Of a stretch of DNA of 64,000 nucleotides, positions 1 through 7,603 are shown piece by piece. The stretch spans positions 49,814-113,813 of the forward strand of contig NZ_BAZS01000008.1 in the NCBI RefSeq assembly GCF_001310895.1. The letters run 5' to 3'. This DNA comes from Virgibacillus halodenitrificans JCM 12304 (GTDB lineage: Bacteria > Bacillota > Bacilli > Bacillales > Amphibacillaceae). The notes beneath the pieces are model-generated. The model saw nothing but the letters and a program-made list of their open reading frames with translations. It ran no database searches and was not told where the DNA came from. A program made the translations under genes and the position numbers. Position 1 is the stretch's first letter; each line of letters opens with the position of its first letter.

Positions 1-497
1 ATAATGGTTATTGTTGCCTGATAATTTTCATCCAACTTTGTCATCGCAGTGAGTTCTGTACGAAGGATGTACTTCTTCTCCTGAACGTCTTCCATATAAT
101 TTGCTGCTTCTTCTACTGTAGAAAAAATTGCATCCATGACTAGCCGGTTTTCGTCCGTATGTTCAAAGCTAACCAGCTGATTAGGATTCTTCAATCCTTC
201 CAAACTGCTATAATAGGAGGTAACCACAGGAATTTCCTCCGTGCGAATGATTTCTATCTCTTCTTTTATGTTATTTAATTGCTGTTGATTTACTGTTGCC
301 TTATTGATTTCCAGCAACTGTGCTTCCACCTTTGCTATCTTAATTTTCTCCTCTGTTAATTCAGCTTCAAGCCGGCTCTTTTGAATATATAACATGGAGA
401 CAGCGATCGTCAGAAGAAGTAAAAAGAGGGCGACAAAGAAAACTGTTTTCCGATATTTCCAAGGCTGCTTTTCAAGAAAGTTTATTTCGGTATTCAT
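1..497 (-). CDS. pilN: PilN-like type IV pilus assembly protein (partial)
   Basis: Read on the minus strand, an ATG at 497 preceded by an AAAGGGG ribosome binding site opens a frame that runs off the left edge of the window, so the C-terminus is missing. The visible 165 residues start with a short charged cytoplasmic segment (MNTEINFLEKQPWKYRK). One membrane helix follows at about residues 18-38, then a Glu/Lys-rich coiled coil and the start of a periplasmic-type domain. This is the architecture of PilN, the inner-membrane alignment protein that binds PilM through its N-terminus. It lies 12 bp behind pilM in the same direction, which supports the call. The sequence itself is poorly conserved, so the name rests on architecture and context. 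Confidence 0.75.
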   Translation of the reverse strand, partial: MNTEINFLEKQPWKYRKTVFFVALFLLLLTIAVSMLYIQKSRLEAELTEEKIKIAKVEAQLLEINKATVNQQQLNNIKEEIEIIRTEEIPVVTSYYSSLEGLKNPNQLVSFEHTDENRLVMDAIFSTVEEAANYMEDVQEKKYILRTELTAMTKLDENYQATITI

Positions 498-509
498 ACG
501 TCATCCCCT

Positions 510-1427
510 TTAGCCATCTGTCTTCAATCCCAACCCCATTACATCCACATATTTCACAGGTAATTCTTCTTTCGCAAAACGATCTATTGGAATTGTTGCC
601 TGATCAGCTATTTTTCTTTGTGCTTCTTCCAATAATGGAAAGTCCCCTGCAAGCACTATTTGCTCAATCTGCTCATTTCCTTTGGTGATCGAGTAACGAT
701 AAAAATCAATAATGCGGTTGATTTCCAGAATATAATCATCCAACATTACGGTAATATTCGCTTCTTGTTCACTAAACAGCAGAGGATCAATTGTTATATA
801 CCTTGTGAAGATTGCTTTATGTTCTTGAAATATTGATATCCCTAAGCTGTCACGATTCCAATGCGCTAATAACACATGCCTTGATGGCTCTTCTCTTGTC
901 TGATAATAATAACGGTATACCGACAAGGAAGTCAGATCCGCCCCAATCACTTTAAAACCCGCTTTGTCAAACACCTCTTCAAAAGCAGTTAATTTATCTT
1001 GCGGATAGGCGTATAGCAACACTTGCTGATATTCTTCACTTTCTGGTGTCACATCATGAAAATCAAGGGCAATTACTGGATTGGAAAAAGGAAGATATAT
1101 TTTGTTCCCCAGTTGAGTTCTTACATAGTCCTTTGCCTCATTTCTAGCTAATGAAGCAGGTATCTCTATATTTCGAATCACGACTGTATCATCCGGCAAA
1201 GAAAAGAAAAGCTTCTTTTTTCGCCATTTTTTCTCATGAATCAGTTTGTTAATCATTTCCACAAGCACCGATTTATTCTCGACTTTCCCCTCTCTCAACG
1301 TTCCCTCCGGCAGTTCAATTTCTCCATAACTCACAAGACCATCTGCTGCAGGCATGCGATAGTAAGAATAACGTAAAAGATAATTCGTTATTACAATATT
1401 GACTCTGTCATTTGTTAATAAACCCAT
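510..1427 (-). CDS. pilM: PilM, actin-like cytoplasmic type IV pilus protein
   Basis: The 305-residue soluble protein has the size and character of PilM, the actin-fold ATP-binding protein that docks on the N-terminus of PilN and links the pilus motor to the membrane alignment complex. It has no membrane segment. The N-terminus (MGLLTNDRVNIVITNYLLRY) fits the first beta hairpin of the family, and the stretch ending in ADLTSLSVYRYYY resembles the typical PilM region before domain 2. The start has a strong AGGTGG site 13 bases upstream. It sits between the prepilin peptidase gene and pilN, the usual place in Gram-positive pilus loci. Motifs of the ATP site are not obvious by eye, so the family call leans on context. 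Confidence 0.78.
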   Translation of the reverse strand: MGLLTNDRVNIVITNYLLRYSYYRMPAADGLVSYGEIELPEGTLREGKVENKSVLVEMINKLIHEKKWRKKKLFFSLPDDTVVIRNIEIPASLARNEAKDYVRTQLGNKIYLPFSNPVIALDFHDVTPESEEYQQVLLYAYPQDKLTAFEEVFDKAGFKVIGADLTSLSVYRYYYQTREEPSRHVLLAHWNRDSLGISIFQEHKAIFTRYITIDPLLFSEQEANITVMLDDYILEINRIIDFYRYSITKGNEQIEQIVLAGDFPLLEEAQRKIADQATIPIDRFAKEELPVKYVDVMGLGLKTDG

Positions 1428-1445
1428 CGTGTATTCACCACCTGC

Positions 1446-2201
1446 TTATAAAAGTATCGTAACGTACCAGTTTATTAGATTGTCACCGTAAAAATATGTG
1501 AGCAGACTTGCTGCTACAATATAAGGCCCAAACGGAATCGGCTGCTTGCGATCAATTTTCCCCGACAGAAGCAAGATAATACCGATAATTGCACCTATCG
1601 TACAGGAAAGAAAGAAAGCGAGTAAAACACCTTTCAGTCCGAGCACAATCCCCAGTAGACCAAACAGCTTCATATCTCCAGCGCCCATGCCACCACGACT
1701 AATTAAAATGATTGCTGCGAGCAGCACAGTGCCAACTATTGCTCCAACTATACTTGACCACCAAGGGACAAGCGGCTCTACTACTCTCAGTATAATAAAC
1801 AAAGGTAAAAAAAAGAGCAGCACCTTATCTGGGATGAGCATATAAGTAATATCTGCGACAAAAAGGATCATGAGCATCGACACAAATAATAAGGCAATAG
1901 CAAGCTCGATTTGCCAGCCAAAAATAGCATAGCTCAACGCAAAACCTATTCCAGTGATTACCTCGGTAATCGGGTAAATAAAAGAGATCGGTTGATGGCA
2001 ATGGCGGCACTCCCCTTCCTGTATAATAAAAGAAACAACCGGAATATTTTCATACCAGCTAAGTTGTTTTTTGCACCGGGGACAAATCGACCGGTCATTA
2101 GCGAAGGGGATCTCTTTTGGAAGGCGCAATCCGACAACATTAAAAAACGAGCCAAAGATGAGGCCGAATAAAAAGAATGACAATATGATGGCTAGTTGCA
2201 T
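1446..2201 (-). CDS. pilD: Prepilin peptidase / N-methyltransferase (PilD, A24 family)
   Basis: This is the membrane aspartyl protease that cleaves type III signal peptides of prepilins after Gly and methylates the new N-terminus. It has 251 residues and about eight membrane helices. The N-terminal zinc-type domain is present with Cys40, Cys43, Cys65 and Cys68. Both catalytic aspartates of the A24 family are visible, one in ADITYMLIPDK and one in the GxGD motif (GMGAGDMKL). The gene is downstream of the pilin gene, separated by a hairpin at 2249-2276, and upstream of pilM. Its substrates are presumably the prepilins encoded at 2288-2647, 6706-7125, 7122-7553 and 7604-8467. A ComC role in competence cannot be excluded, because the peptidase is often shared. 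Confidence 0.93.
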   Translation of the reverse strand: MQLAIILSFFLFGLIFGSFFNVVGLRLPKEIPFANDRSICPRCKKQLSWYENIPVVSFIIQEGECRHCHQPISFIYPITEVITGIGFALSYAIFGWQIELAIALLFVSMLMILFVADITYMLIPDKVLLFFLPLFIILRVVEPLVPWWSSIVGAIVGTVLLAAIILISRGGMGAGDMKLFGLLGIVLGLKGVLLAFFLSCTIGAIIGIILLLSGKIDRKQPIPFGPYIVAASLLTYFYGDNLINWYVTILL

Positions 2202-2248
2202 AATGTAAGCTCCTTGTATGATTCTATTAACCTATGTAATTGAAGAAA

Positions 2249-2276
2249 CGCCCCGCGCACGGGATGTGCCGGGACG
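2249..2276 (-). terminator. GC-rich hairpin between pilin and pilD
   Basis: On the minus strand, CGTCCCGGCAC and GTGCGCGGGGCG form a stable stem with a five-base loop just after the pilin stop codon, followed by TTTC and then mixed sequence. The U-tract is poor. It could be a leaky terminator or a 3' end stabiliser that raises pilin mRNA above pilD, pilM and pilN. Confidence 0.55.
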
Positions 2277-2287
2277 AATTAATTGAT

Positions 2288-2647
2288 TTAATCAGTTGAC
2301 TTGCTAGAATGTATGAATTTTTTAACGCCATCTTCTTCAACAACTTTAACAGTTCCCTCAATAGTAGTGCCCTCTTCGATATCTAAAAATCCCGCACTTG
2401 TTAATTCCTCTATTGAATATTCATTATCATCTCCAGCCGACACTCCACTAACATCAGCTAATTTAGCTGCATTTTCAAATAATTCAATATTTGCTTTATT
2501 AGCTTCATCTTTTGATTTACTAATCACATTCCCTATCGTTGGAACCGCAATCGCCACAATAATCGCTAAAATTGCAATAACTGCCAGTAACTCCACCAAT
2601 GTAAATCCTTTTTGTTTTTTCAACATTTTTTTCATACGTGTAAGCAT
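2288..2647 (-). CDS. Major type IV pilin-like protein (ComGC/PilA type)
   Basis: The 119-residue prepilin has a short basic leader and the cleavage motif KKQKG^FTLVELL with Glu at position 5 of the mature protein. A hydrophobic helix and a small acidic globular domain with no cysteine follow. The first ATG is preferred over the internal one because a GAGAGGCGGG ribosome binding site precedes it at normal spacing. Its separate promoter region, the riboswitch-like leader (2685-2756) and the hairpin behind it suggest it is the most highly expressed subunit of the locus, the major pilin. It resembles ComGC in size, but PilT, PilM and PilN next to it argue for a retractile type IV pilus rather than only the competence pseudopilus. 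Confidence 0.88.
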   Translation of the reverse strand: MLTRMKKMLKKQKGFTLVELLAVIAILAIIVAIAVPTIGNVISKSKDEANKANIELFENAAKLADVSGVSAGDDNEYSIEELTSAGFLDIEEGTTIEGTVKVVEEDGVKKFIHSSKSTD

Positions 2648-2684
2648 AAAAATCCCGCCTCTCTTTAATATGTATCTATTAAAT

Positions 2685-2756
2685 GAAGTCGGCCGGTTGC
2701 ACTACTCGCTCCTGATTACCAAAGTGCCCATATACAGGTAATCACTCATCACTTCC
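2685..2756 (-). promoter_or_regulatory. Putative cyclic di-GMP class II riboswitch upstream of the pilin gene
   Basis: The minus-strand leader contains, in order, UGAUGA (around 2749), GGGCACUU (2729-2722) and UAGUGCAACCGGCC (2704-2691). These are the most conserved blocks I remember for the c-di-GMP-II aptamer. The pairings also fit. GCACU (2727-2723) pairs with AGUGC (2703-2699). GAUUACC (2743-2737) can pair with GGUAAUC (2720-2714) inside the loop as a pseudoknot. P1 is GAAGU (2755-2751) with ACUUC (2689-2685). A -10-like TATAAT lies at 2780-2775. There is no U-tract terminator. A hairpin TTTAAT/ATTAAA ends just before the Shine-Dalgarno sequence, so control is probably at translation. The class is from recall of the published consensus, not from a covariance search. 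Confidence 0.82.
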
Positions 2757-2808
2757 TACTTTATTCCTAGGTATATTATAATATATAATCTTACTGAAAT
2801 CTACCATT

Positions 2809-4008
2809 TTATTGAATGTTTTCAAATAGAGAAAACATTGGGATAACTACGGCGGTAATAATGCCGCCGACAATCACGGTAAGAATAATAATCATCAATG
2901 GTTCAATCAGTGTCTTAATCCGATTGGATAACTGCTCCACTTCTTCTTCATAAAATTCGGCAGCTTTTGTTAGCATATGATCAAGAGTTCCTGTTTTTTC
3001 TCCAATTTGTATCATTTGAATGATAAGCGCAGGGAAAGCCCAATGTTTCTTCATCGGTTCGGTTATTGATTCCCCTACTTCCAGGGAATCTCTTGCCTTT
3101 ACCAATACTTCTTCGATTACTCGGTTACCGACAACTTTCTCGGTAATTCCCACTGCTTCCAGGATAGGCACTGCACTGTTTACTAAGGTGCTTAACGTTT
3201 GTGTCATTCTTACCAACGCACCCTTGTGAACGAGCACTCCGATAAACGGAAACTTCAGCTTACCTACATCTATCCGATAACGAAAAGGATCATATTGAAT
3301 GAAGTATTTATATAAGATAAATCCTAATACACCTAAGACTGGAACCAACCACCAGAATAGGCCTGCCCATTCGCTTAATGACAAAACAAATTTCGTATAT
3401 GCAGGTATCTCTTCACCAAAAGAACGAAACATCGTGACAAATTGGGGGACAATAAACACAAGTAAAAAGATACTTAAAACTAATGTAACTATTCCTACTA
3501 CGGCTGGATAAAGTAACGCGGAAATGATCTTCTGTTTATTTCGATACTCTTTCTCATAATAATCTGCCATCTGATTAAGAATATCGTCCAGCTTCCCACT
3601 CGCTTCCCCTGCATGAATCATATTAACTAGTAAACTTGGAAACACTTTTGGGTGACGTGCTGCTGCCTTAGATAAAGCTTGTCCCTGATCCAACTGCTTA
3701 TCTATATCTGTAAGTGCAGTTCGTAATGCATAGTTCCCTGTCTGCATAATCATTGTTTTGGTGGCATCAGAAATAGAAATTCCAGCATGAATCAAGGTTG
3801 CATAGTGACGTAGGAATATGACAAAATCTTTATTTTTAATTCGTTTATTAAGAATGATATCTTTATTCCATGGCTTTGTTTCCTCTATCCGTAAAATAAT
3901 CAACCCAGACTGCTCTAATTTCACGAGCGCTGCCTGTCTTGTATCTGCGTCGATTTGCCCTTTCACCTTTTGACCAGAAAGTCGTTTTCCCGAGTATTGA
4001 AAGTTCAT
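2809..4008 (-). CDS. pilC: PilC, type IV pilus inner-membrane platform protein
   Basis: PilC is the polytopic platform that couples the PilB and PilT motors to pilin insertion and removal. It has 399 residues. The N-terminus (MNFQYSGKRLSGQKVKGQID) is typical of GspF/PilC proteins. Two GspF repeats are visible, each opening with a FLRHYATLIHAGI- or MTQTLSTLVNSAV-like amphipathic helix and each followed by membrane helices near residues 165-190, 215-235 and 370-395. The start has AAAGGAG at good spacing and lies two bases behind the pilT stop, so the genes are translationally coupled. It is the last gene before the riboswitch-led pilin unit. Confidence 0.95.
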   Translation of the reverse strand: MNFQYSGKRLSGQKVKGQIDADTRQAALVKLEQSGLIILRIEETKPWNKDIILNKRIKNKDFVIFLRHYATLIHAGISISDATKTMIMQTGNYALRTALTDIDKQLDQGQALSKAAARHPKVFPSLLVNMIHAGEASGKLDDILNQMADYYEKEYRNKQKIISALLYPAVVGIVTLVLSIFLLVFIVPQFVTMFRSFGEEIPAYTKFVLSLSEWAGLFWWLVPVLGVLGFILYKYFIQYDPFRYRIDVGKLKFPFIGVLVHKGALVRMTQTLSTLVNSAVPILEAVGITEKVVGNRVIEEVLVKARDSLEVGESITEPMKKHWAFPALIIQMIQIGEKTGTLDHMLTKAAEFYEEEVEQLSNRIKTLIEPLMIIILTVIVGGIITAVVIPMFSLFENIQ

Positions 4009-4010
4009 TG

Positions 4011-5051
4011 CTAGTAACTCCTTTCGGGAAGGAATGGAGCAGCTGTCTCATAAGCAATTTGACCTTCATGTACTAGCCTTTTCAAATCCATTTCCAATGT
4101 ATGCATTCCCAATTCCCGCGAGGTTTGCAACACGTTTTGGAGCTGATGGAGTTTTTCATTGCGAATGAGATTTTTCACTGCAGAAGTACTAATCATAATT
4201 TCCGTTGCCACTCTGCGGCCTTGCTCGTCCTTCGTAATGAGAAGTCGTTGGGAAATGACTGCTGACAAAATGGTAGAAAGCTGGATACGAATTTGGGCCT
4301 GTTGCTCTGGTGGAAAGACATCGATAATTCGCTCAATTGTCGAGACAGCATCTTTCGTATGTAAGGTACCTAATACCAGATGCCCTGTTTCCGCAGCGGT
4401 AATTGCTGTAGAAATAGTTTCCAAATCACGCATTTCCCCAACAAGAATAATATCCGGATCCTGCCTCAGACTTGCCCGTAAACCATTGGCAAAATTGGCT
4501 GTATCAATCCCAACTTCCCGTTGATCAATAACCGACTGCCGATGTCTATGCATATATTCAATCGGGTCCTCCAATGTAATAATATGTTTTCGTACCGAAT
4601 GATTGAGATGATCGATCATCGACGCAAGGGTAGTACTTTTTCCGCTCCCCGTAGGACCTGTAACGAGCACAAGACCTTGTGGCTGTTTCACTACTTCTTT
4701 CAAAATGGGTGGAAGTCCGAGTTCGTCAATGGACGGAATGCCTCTAGGAACAATCCGAATCGCTAAGGAAAGCTCTCCTCGTTGATAAAAGGTGTTTATC
4801 CGAAAGCGGGAGACTCCATTAATTCCATAAGAGAAATCCAGCTCTCTTTCTCGCTCTAATTGCTTCCATTTTTCCTCTGATAAAATGGAATAAACAATTT
4901 GTTTTGTTTCTGTCGGCCGTAGCTTCTCCATATCCTGTTCAATCAAATTCCCATTTATACGGAAGATAGGCGCTTTTCCTATCGTTAGATGAATATCAGA
5001 GGCTTGTTGGTGATATGCTTCTGTTAACCATTTGTCAAATTGTAGTTTCAT
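4011..5051 (-). CDS. pilT: PilT, type IV pilus retraction ATPase
   Basis: This hexameric cytoplasmic ATPase drives pilus depolymerisation, the basis of twitching. It has 346 residues, the usual PilT length. Visible motifs are Walker A GPTGSGKSTT, the Asp box (ITLEDPIEY), Walker B DIILVGEMRD and the His box (GHLVLGTLHT). A C-terminal segment AVKNLIRNEKLHQL corresponds to the AIRNLIRE motif that distinguishes retraction ATPases from PilB. It sits 12 bp behind pilB with a GGAGG site. PilT is not part of the B. subtilis comG operon, so its presence marks a true retractile pilus. Confidence 0.96.
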   Translation of the reverse strand: MKLQFDKWLTEAYHQQASDIHLTIGKAPIFRINGNLIEQDMEKLRPTETKQIVYSILSEEKWKQLERERELDFSYGINGVSRFRINTFYQRGELSLAIRIVPRGIPSIDELGLPPILKEVVKQPQGLVLVTGPTGSGKSTTLASMIDHLNHSVRKHIITLEDPIEYMHRHRQSVIDQREVGIDTANFANGLRASLRQDPDIILVGEMRDLETISTAITAAETGHLVLGTLHTKDAVSTIERIIDVFPPEQQAQIRIQLSTILSAVISQRLLITKDEQGRRVATEIMISTSAVKNLIRNEKLHQLQNVLQTSRELGMHTLEMDLKRLVHEGQIAYETAAPFLPERSY

Positions 5052-5063
5052 TAAAGGGCCTCC

Positions 5064-6692
5064 TTATAGCCGGATGGAAACCTGCATAATTTCTTCCATA
5101 GAAGTGAGTCCTTGCTTAATTTTATCTAATCCATCGTGAATTAAAAATTGAAAATTTCGTGCTGCTACATAGGCACGGATCTCTGAAACAGAACGATTAT
5201 TTAGCAGCATACTGCGTATTGTTTCATCCACTGTAAGGACCTCCTGTACGGCGATTCTCCCTCTATAGCCCTGCTGATGGCAAACATTACATCCTTCGCC
5301 ATAATATACACGCTCTACTTCCATTCCATTTTTCTCAAATATTTCTTTTTCCATTTTTGATGGTTCTCTTTCCGTTCTGCAATCCCGGCAAATTTTCCGG
5401 ACAAGACGCTGTGCTACAATACCTGACAAGGAGGAAACAACCAGATAAGGTTCTACCCCCATATCAATCAACCTTGGAATGGTATCAATCGCACTGTTCG
5501 TATGTATCGTGCTAAATACAAGGTGCCCTGTCAATGAGGCACGGATAGCAATCTCCGCTGTTTCCTGGTCACGGATCTCTCCGACCATAATGATGTTAGG
5601 ATCCTGTCTTAAGATGGATCTTAATCCATTGGCAAAAGTTAAACCGACCGCACTATTTACTTGCACCTGATTGATTCCTTCCATCTGAAATTCAACCGGA
5701 TCCTCAACGGTAATAATATTCACATTATCTTTGTTAAGACGCTGAATCGATGCATACAATGTCGAGGTTTTTCCAGATCCAGTTGGGCCTGTTAACAGAA
5801 TTAAACCAGATGGCTGTTGAATCAATTCCTGGTATGTGATCATATTTTGCTTGGAAAAAGTTAAATCGTCCAGGTTCATTAACGCATTGTTTAAATCCAA
5901 AATTCGGACTACTATTTTTTCTCCGTGTACAGTCGGCAGACAAGAAATCCGCAAATCAACAGGCGTGACTCCTACTGTTGTTTTGATTCGTCCATCCTGT
6001 GGTAATCTGTTTTGGGTAATATTAAGATCTGCAAGTATTTTAATTCTCGCAATTAAAGCATTTTGCATCTGTTTTGGTACTGTGTTTTCTGTCTGAAGTC
6101 TCCCATCAATACGATAACGGATATTGACATGCTGTTCCTGTGGATCGATATGTATATCACTTGCCTTTAATTGAATACCTGTGGTGAGAAGCTGATCCAA
6201 TAGCCTTATAATTGGCGCTTCATCTGTTGGTGTTCCCTCCGAATCGCTGATATTAGCTTTCTCCGATTTAAAATAATATTTATTAATAGCAAAAAGAATA
6301 TCGTCTTTAGCAGCAATTACCGGAGAAATAGGAAAACCGGTAGATAGTTCGAGATCATCTATAATATAGTAATCCATCGGGTCCTTCATAGCGATCATTA
6401 AACTATTATCCTGAAATTTTAATGGGATGATATAATTTTTTTGGGCCACATCTCTTGACACAAACTGTAAGACATTTTCATCGACAGGATAACGGTACAA
6501 AGAGACGTGCGGTATTCCGAGTTGAAATTCTAATACTTCAATTAACTGTCTTTCCGTAATATAGCCGTGTTCGAGTAAGGCATCTCCTAATTTTTGATCC
6601 TCTTTCTTGGTTTCCAATGCTTCCATGACCTGTTCTTCCGTAACCAAACCTGCGTCCTTCAGCAAGTCACCTAGCCGTTTTCTTGTTATCAT
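5064..6692 (-). CDS. pilB: PilB, type IV pilus extension ATPase
   Basis: This motor ATPase powers pilin polymerisation. I start it at the ATG at 6692 (542 residues, MITRKRLGDLLKDAGL). That ATG has a GGCGGTG site seven bases upstream, and the N-terminus then matches the MshEN/GspE-N domain. The longer reading from 6755 would overlap the preceding gene by 50 bp. The N-terminal GspE-N domain is followed by the ATPase core with Walker A GPTGSGKTSTLY, the Asp box TVEDPVEF and Walker B NIIMVGEIRD. A four-cysteine zinc site follows (CRDC about 70 residues past Walker B, then CNVC), as usual in PilB/GspE. It lies directly upstream of pilT. A c-di-GMP-binding MshEN motif in the N-domain is possible but I cannot confirm it by eye. 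Confidence 0.95.
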   Translation of the reverse strand: MITRKRLGDLLKDAGLVTEEQVMEALETKKEDQKLGDALLEHGYITERQLIEVLEFQLGIPHVSLYRYPVDENVLQFVSRDVAQKNYIIPLKFQDNSLMIAMKDPMDYYIIDDLELSTGFPISPVIAAKDDILFAINKYYFKSEKANISDSEGTPTDEAPIIRLLDQLLTTGIQLKASDIHIDPQEQHVNIRYRIDGRLQTENTVPKQMQNALIARIKILADLNITQNRLPQDGRIKTTVGVTPVDLRISCLPTVHGEKIVVRILDLNNALMNLDDLTFSKQNMITYQELIQQPSGLILLTGPTGSGKTSTLYASIQRLNKDNVNIITVEDPVEFQMEGINQVQVNSAVGLTFANGLRSILRQDPNIIMVGEIRDQETAEIAIRASLTGHLVFSTIHTNSAIDTIPRLIDMGVEPYLVVSSLSGIVAQRLVRKICRDCRTEREPSKMEKEIFEKNGMEVERVYYGEGCNVCHQQGYRGRIAVQEVLTVDETIRSMLLNNRSVSEIRAYVAARNFQFLIHDGLDKIKQGLTSMEEIMQVSIRL

Positions 6693-6705
6693 TCCATTCA
6701 CCGCC

Positions 6706-7125
6706 TTATTCATAGGTAATCTTAATAGTATCTTCCACTTCTTCTGTTCTGTCACCGCTTACTCCGATACTGGTGTACGTAATTTCAATTGGGCTCGCTG
6801 CTTCATTTATCTCCGGTATTTCTACCTCTAATGTAAAATGACGCCCGCCTCCAAGGTCTCCTATGTTATTTGCTTCCTTTACTATTTCTTCAAGATAATT
6901 ACTGATCTCCTGTTCATCCTCTTCAAGATTATCCATTGCAGCCCGAAGATAAGTTACCCCCATCTCGGCAATCAACCTGGCATCATGCTGTTGCTCCATT
7001 CGATTCACCTGCTTATTCGTGTTGGTAACCTGTAAAAAAAGCGTAAGAATAAACAATAAAAGCAGGGTAATGATCATTAATGTCAATACGAGCGCCGCAC
7101 CGTTGCTGTTCTTTAAATACTTCAT
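6706..7125 (-). CDS. PilX/GspK-like minor prepilin
   Basis: The 139-residue protein has a short leader MKYLKNSNG followed by a long hydrophobic helix (AALVLTLMIITLLLLF) and then NTNKQVNRMEQQHDARLIAEMGVTYLRAA. That pattern is typical of the PilX N-terminal family. There is no Glu at position 5 of the predicted mature protein, as in GspK-type tip pseudopilins. The remainder is an acidic, beta-rich domain without cysteines. The start overlaps the stop of the preceding minor prepilin gene by four bases, so the two are translationally coupled. It probably belongs to the pilus-tip initiation complex. The exact equivalent is uncertain. Confidence 0.78.
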   Translation of the reverse strand: MKYLKNSNGAALVLTLMIITLLLLFILTLFLQVTNTNKQVNRMEQQHDARLIAEMGVTYLRAAMDNLEEDEQEISNYLEEIVKEANNIGDLGGGRHFTLEVEIPEINEAASPIEITYTSIGVSGDRTEEVEDTIKITYE

Positions 7126-7553
7126 GAGTCATCACCTGTTATGTATGTATATGATTCGCTAATTTTTTTTCCGTCTTGGGAAATTTCGATATTTGCCCTC
7201 GTTAATCCTAATTCCGCTTCTTTTTCAGATTGGCAAACTTCAACCCGGGCTGTGTACGTATTATTGTTTAATTCATAGGATGCTTTATATGTTATAAATT
7301 CCCCCAGTGATTTAGTAGAGGGACAAGATGGTAGTTGTTCGATGTTCAGTTCTTTAATATCATGGGCAACTTGACCTAGCAGGTTACTGGAGCTAAGCTC
7401 GTCCTCTGTCATATTTGACCAACTAAATATTTGTGGAAAAATTGGTAACATAACGGCAATAACAATTCCTAATATAGTAATCGCTGCTATAATTTCTATA
7501 AGTGTAAAACCGCTACTATTCATTTGTTTGAATTTAGTATACAATAGATTCAC
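7122..7553 (-). CDS. Minor prepilin (class III signal peptide)
   Basis: This is a prepilin with cleavage site NSSG^FTLIEII and Glu5, a hydrophobic helix and a domain of about 110 residues with two cysteines that could form a disulfide. It is first in the minus-strand pilus transcript. The start is ambiguous. A GTG at 7553 has its AAGG element almost touching it, while a TTG at 7544 has the same AAGGCGTG element at better spacing. Both give a leader of about 11-14 residues with Lys-Phe-Lys. The 50-bp gap to the divergent gene at 7604 must hold both promoters. Confidence 0.82.
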   Translation of the reverse strand: MNLLYTKFKQMNSSGFTLIEIIAAITILGIVIAVMLPIFPQIFSWSNMTEDELSSSNLLGQVAHDIKELNIEQLPSCPSTKSLGEFITYKASYELNNNTYTARVEVCQSEKEAELGLTRANIEISQDGKKISESYTYITGDDS

Positions 7554-7603
7554 GCCTTAACTGTGACTTTTATCCTATTATAGCATGTATTGGAAGTGGA
7601 AAC

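Noticed and set aside
1546..2171. Plus-strand frames opposite the prepilin peptidase gene
   Set aside because: They are mirror frames of a clearly conserved minus-strand gene, without ribosome binding sites.
2288..7553. Reading the locus as a comG competence operon
   Set aside because: PilT, PilM, PilN and a PilX-like protein do not occur in comG, and the motor gene is of full PilB type with a GspE-N domain.
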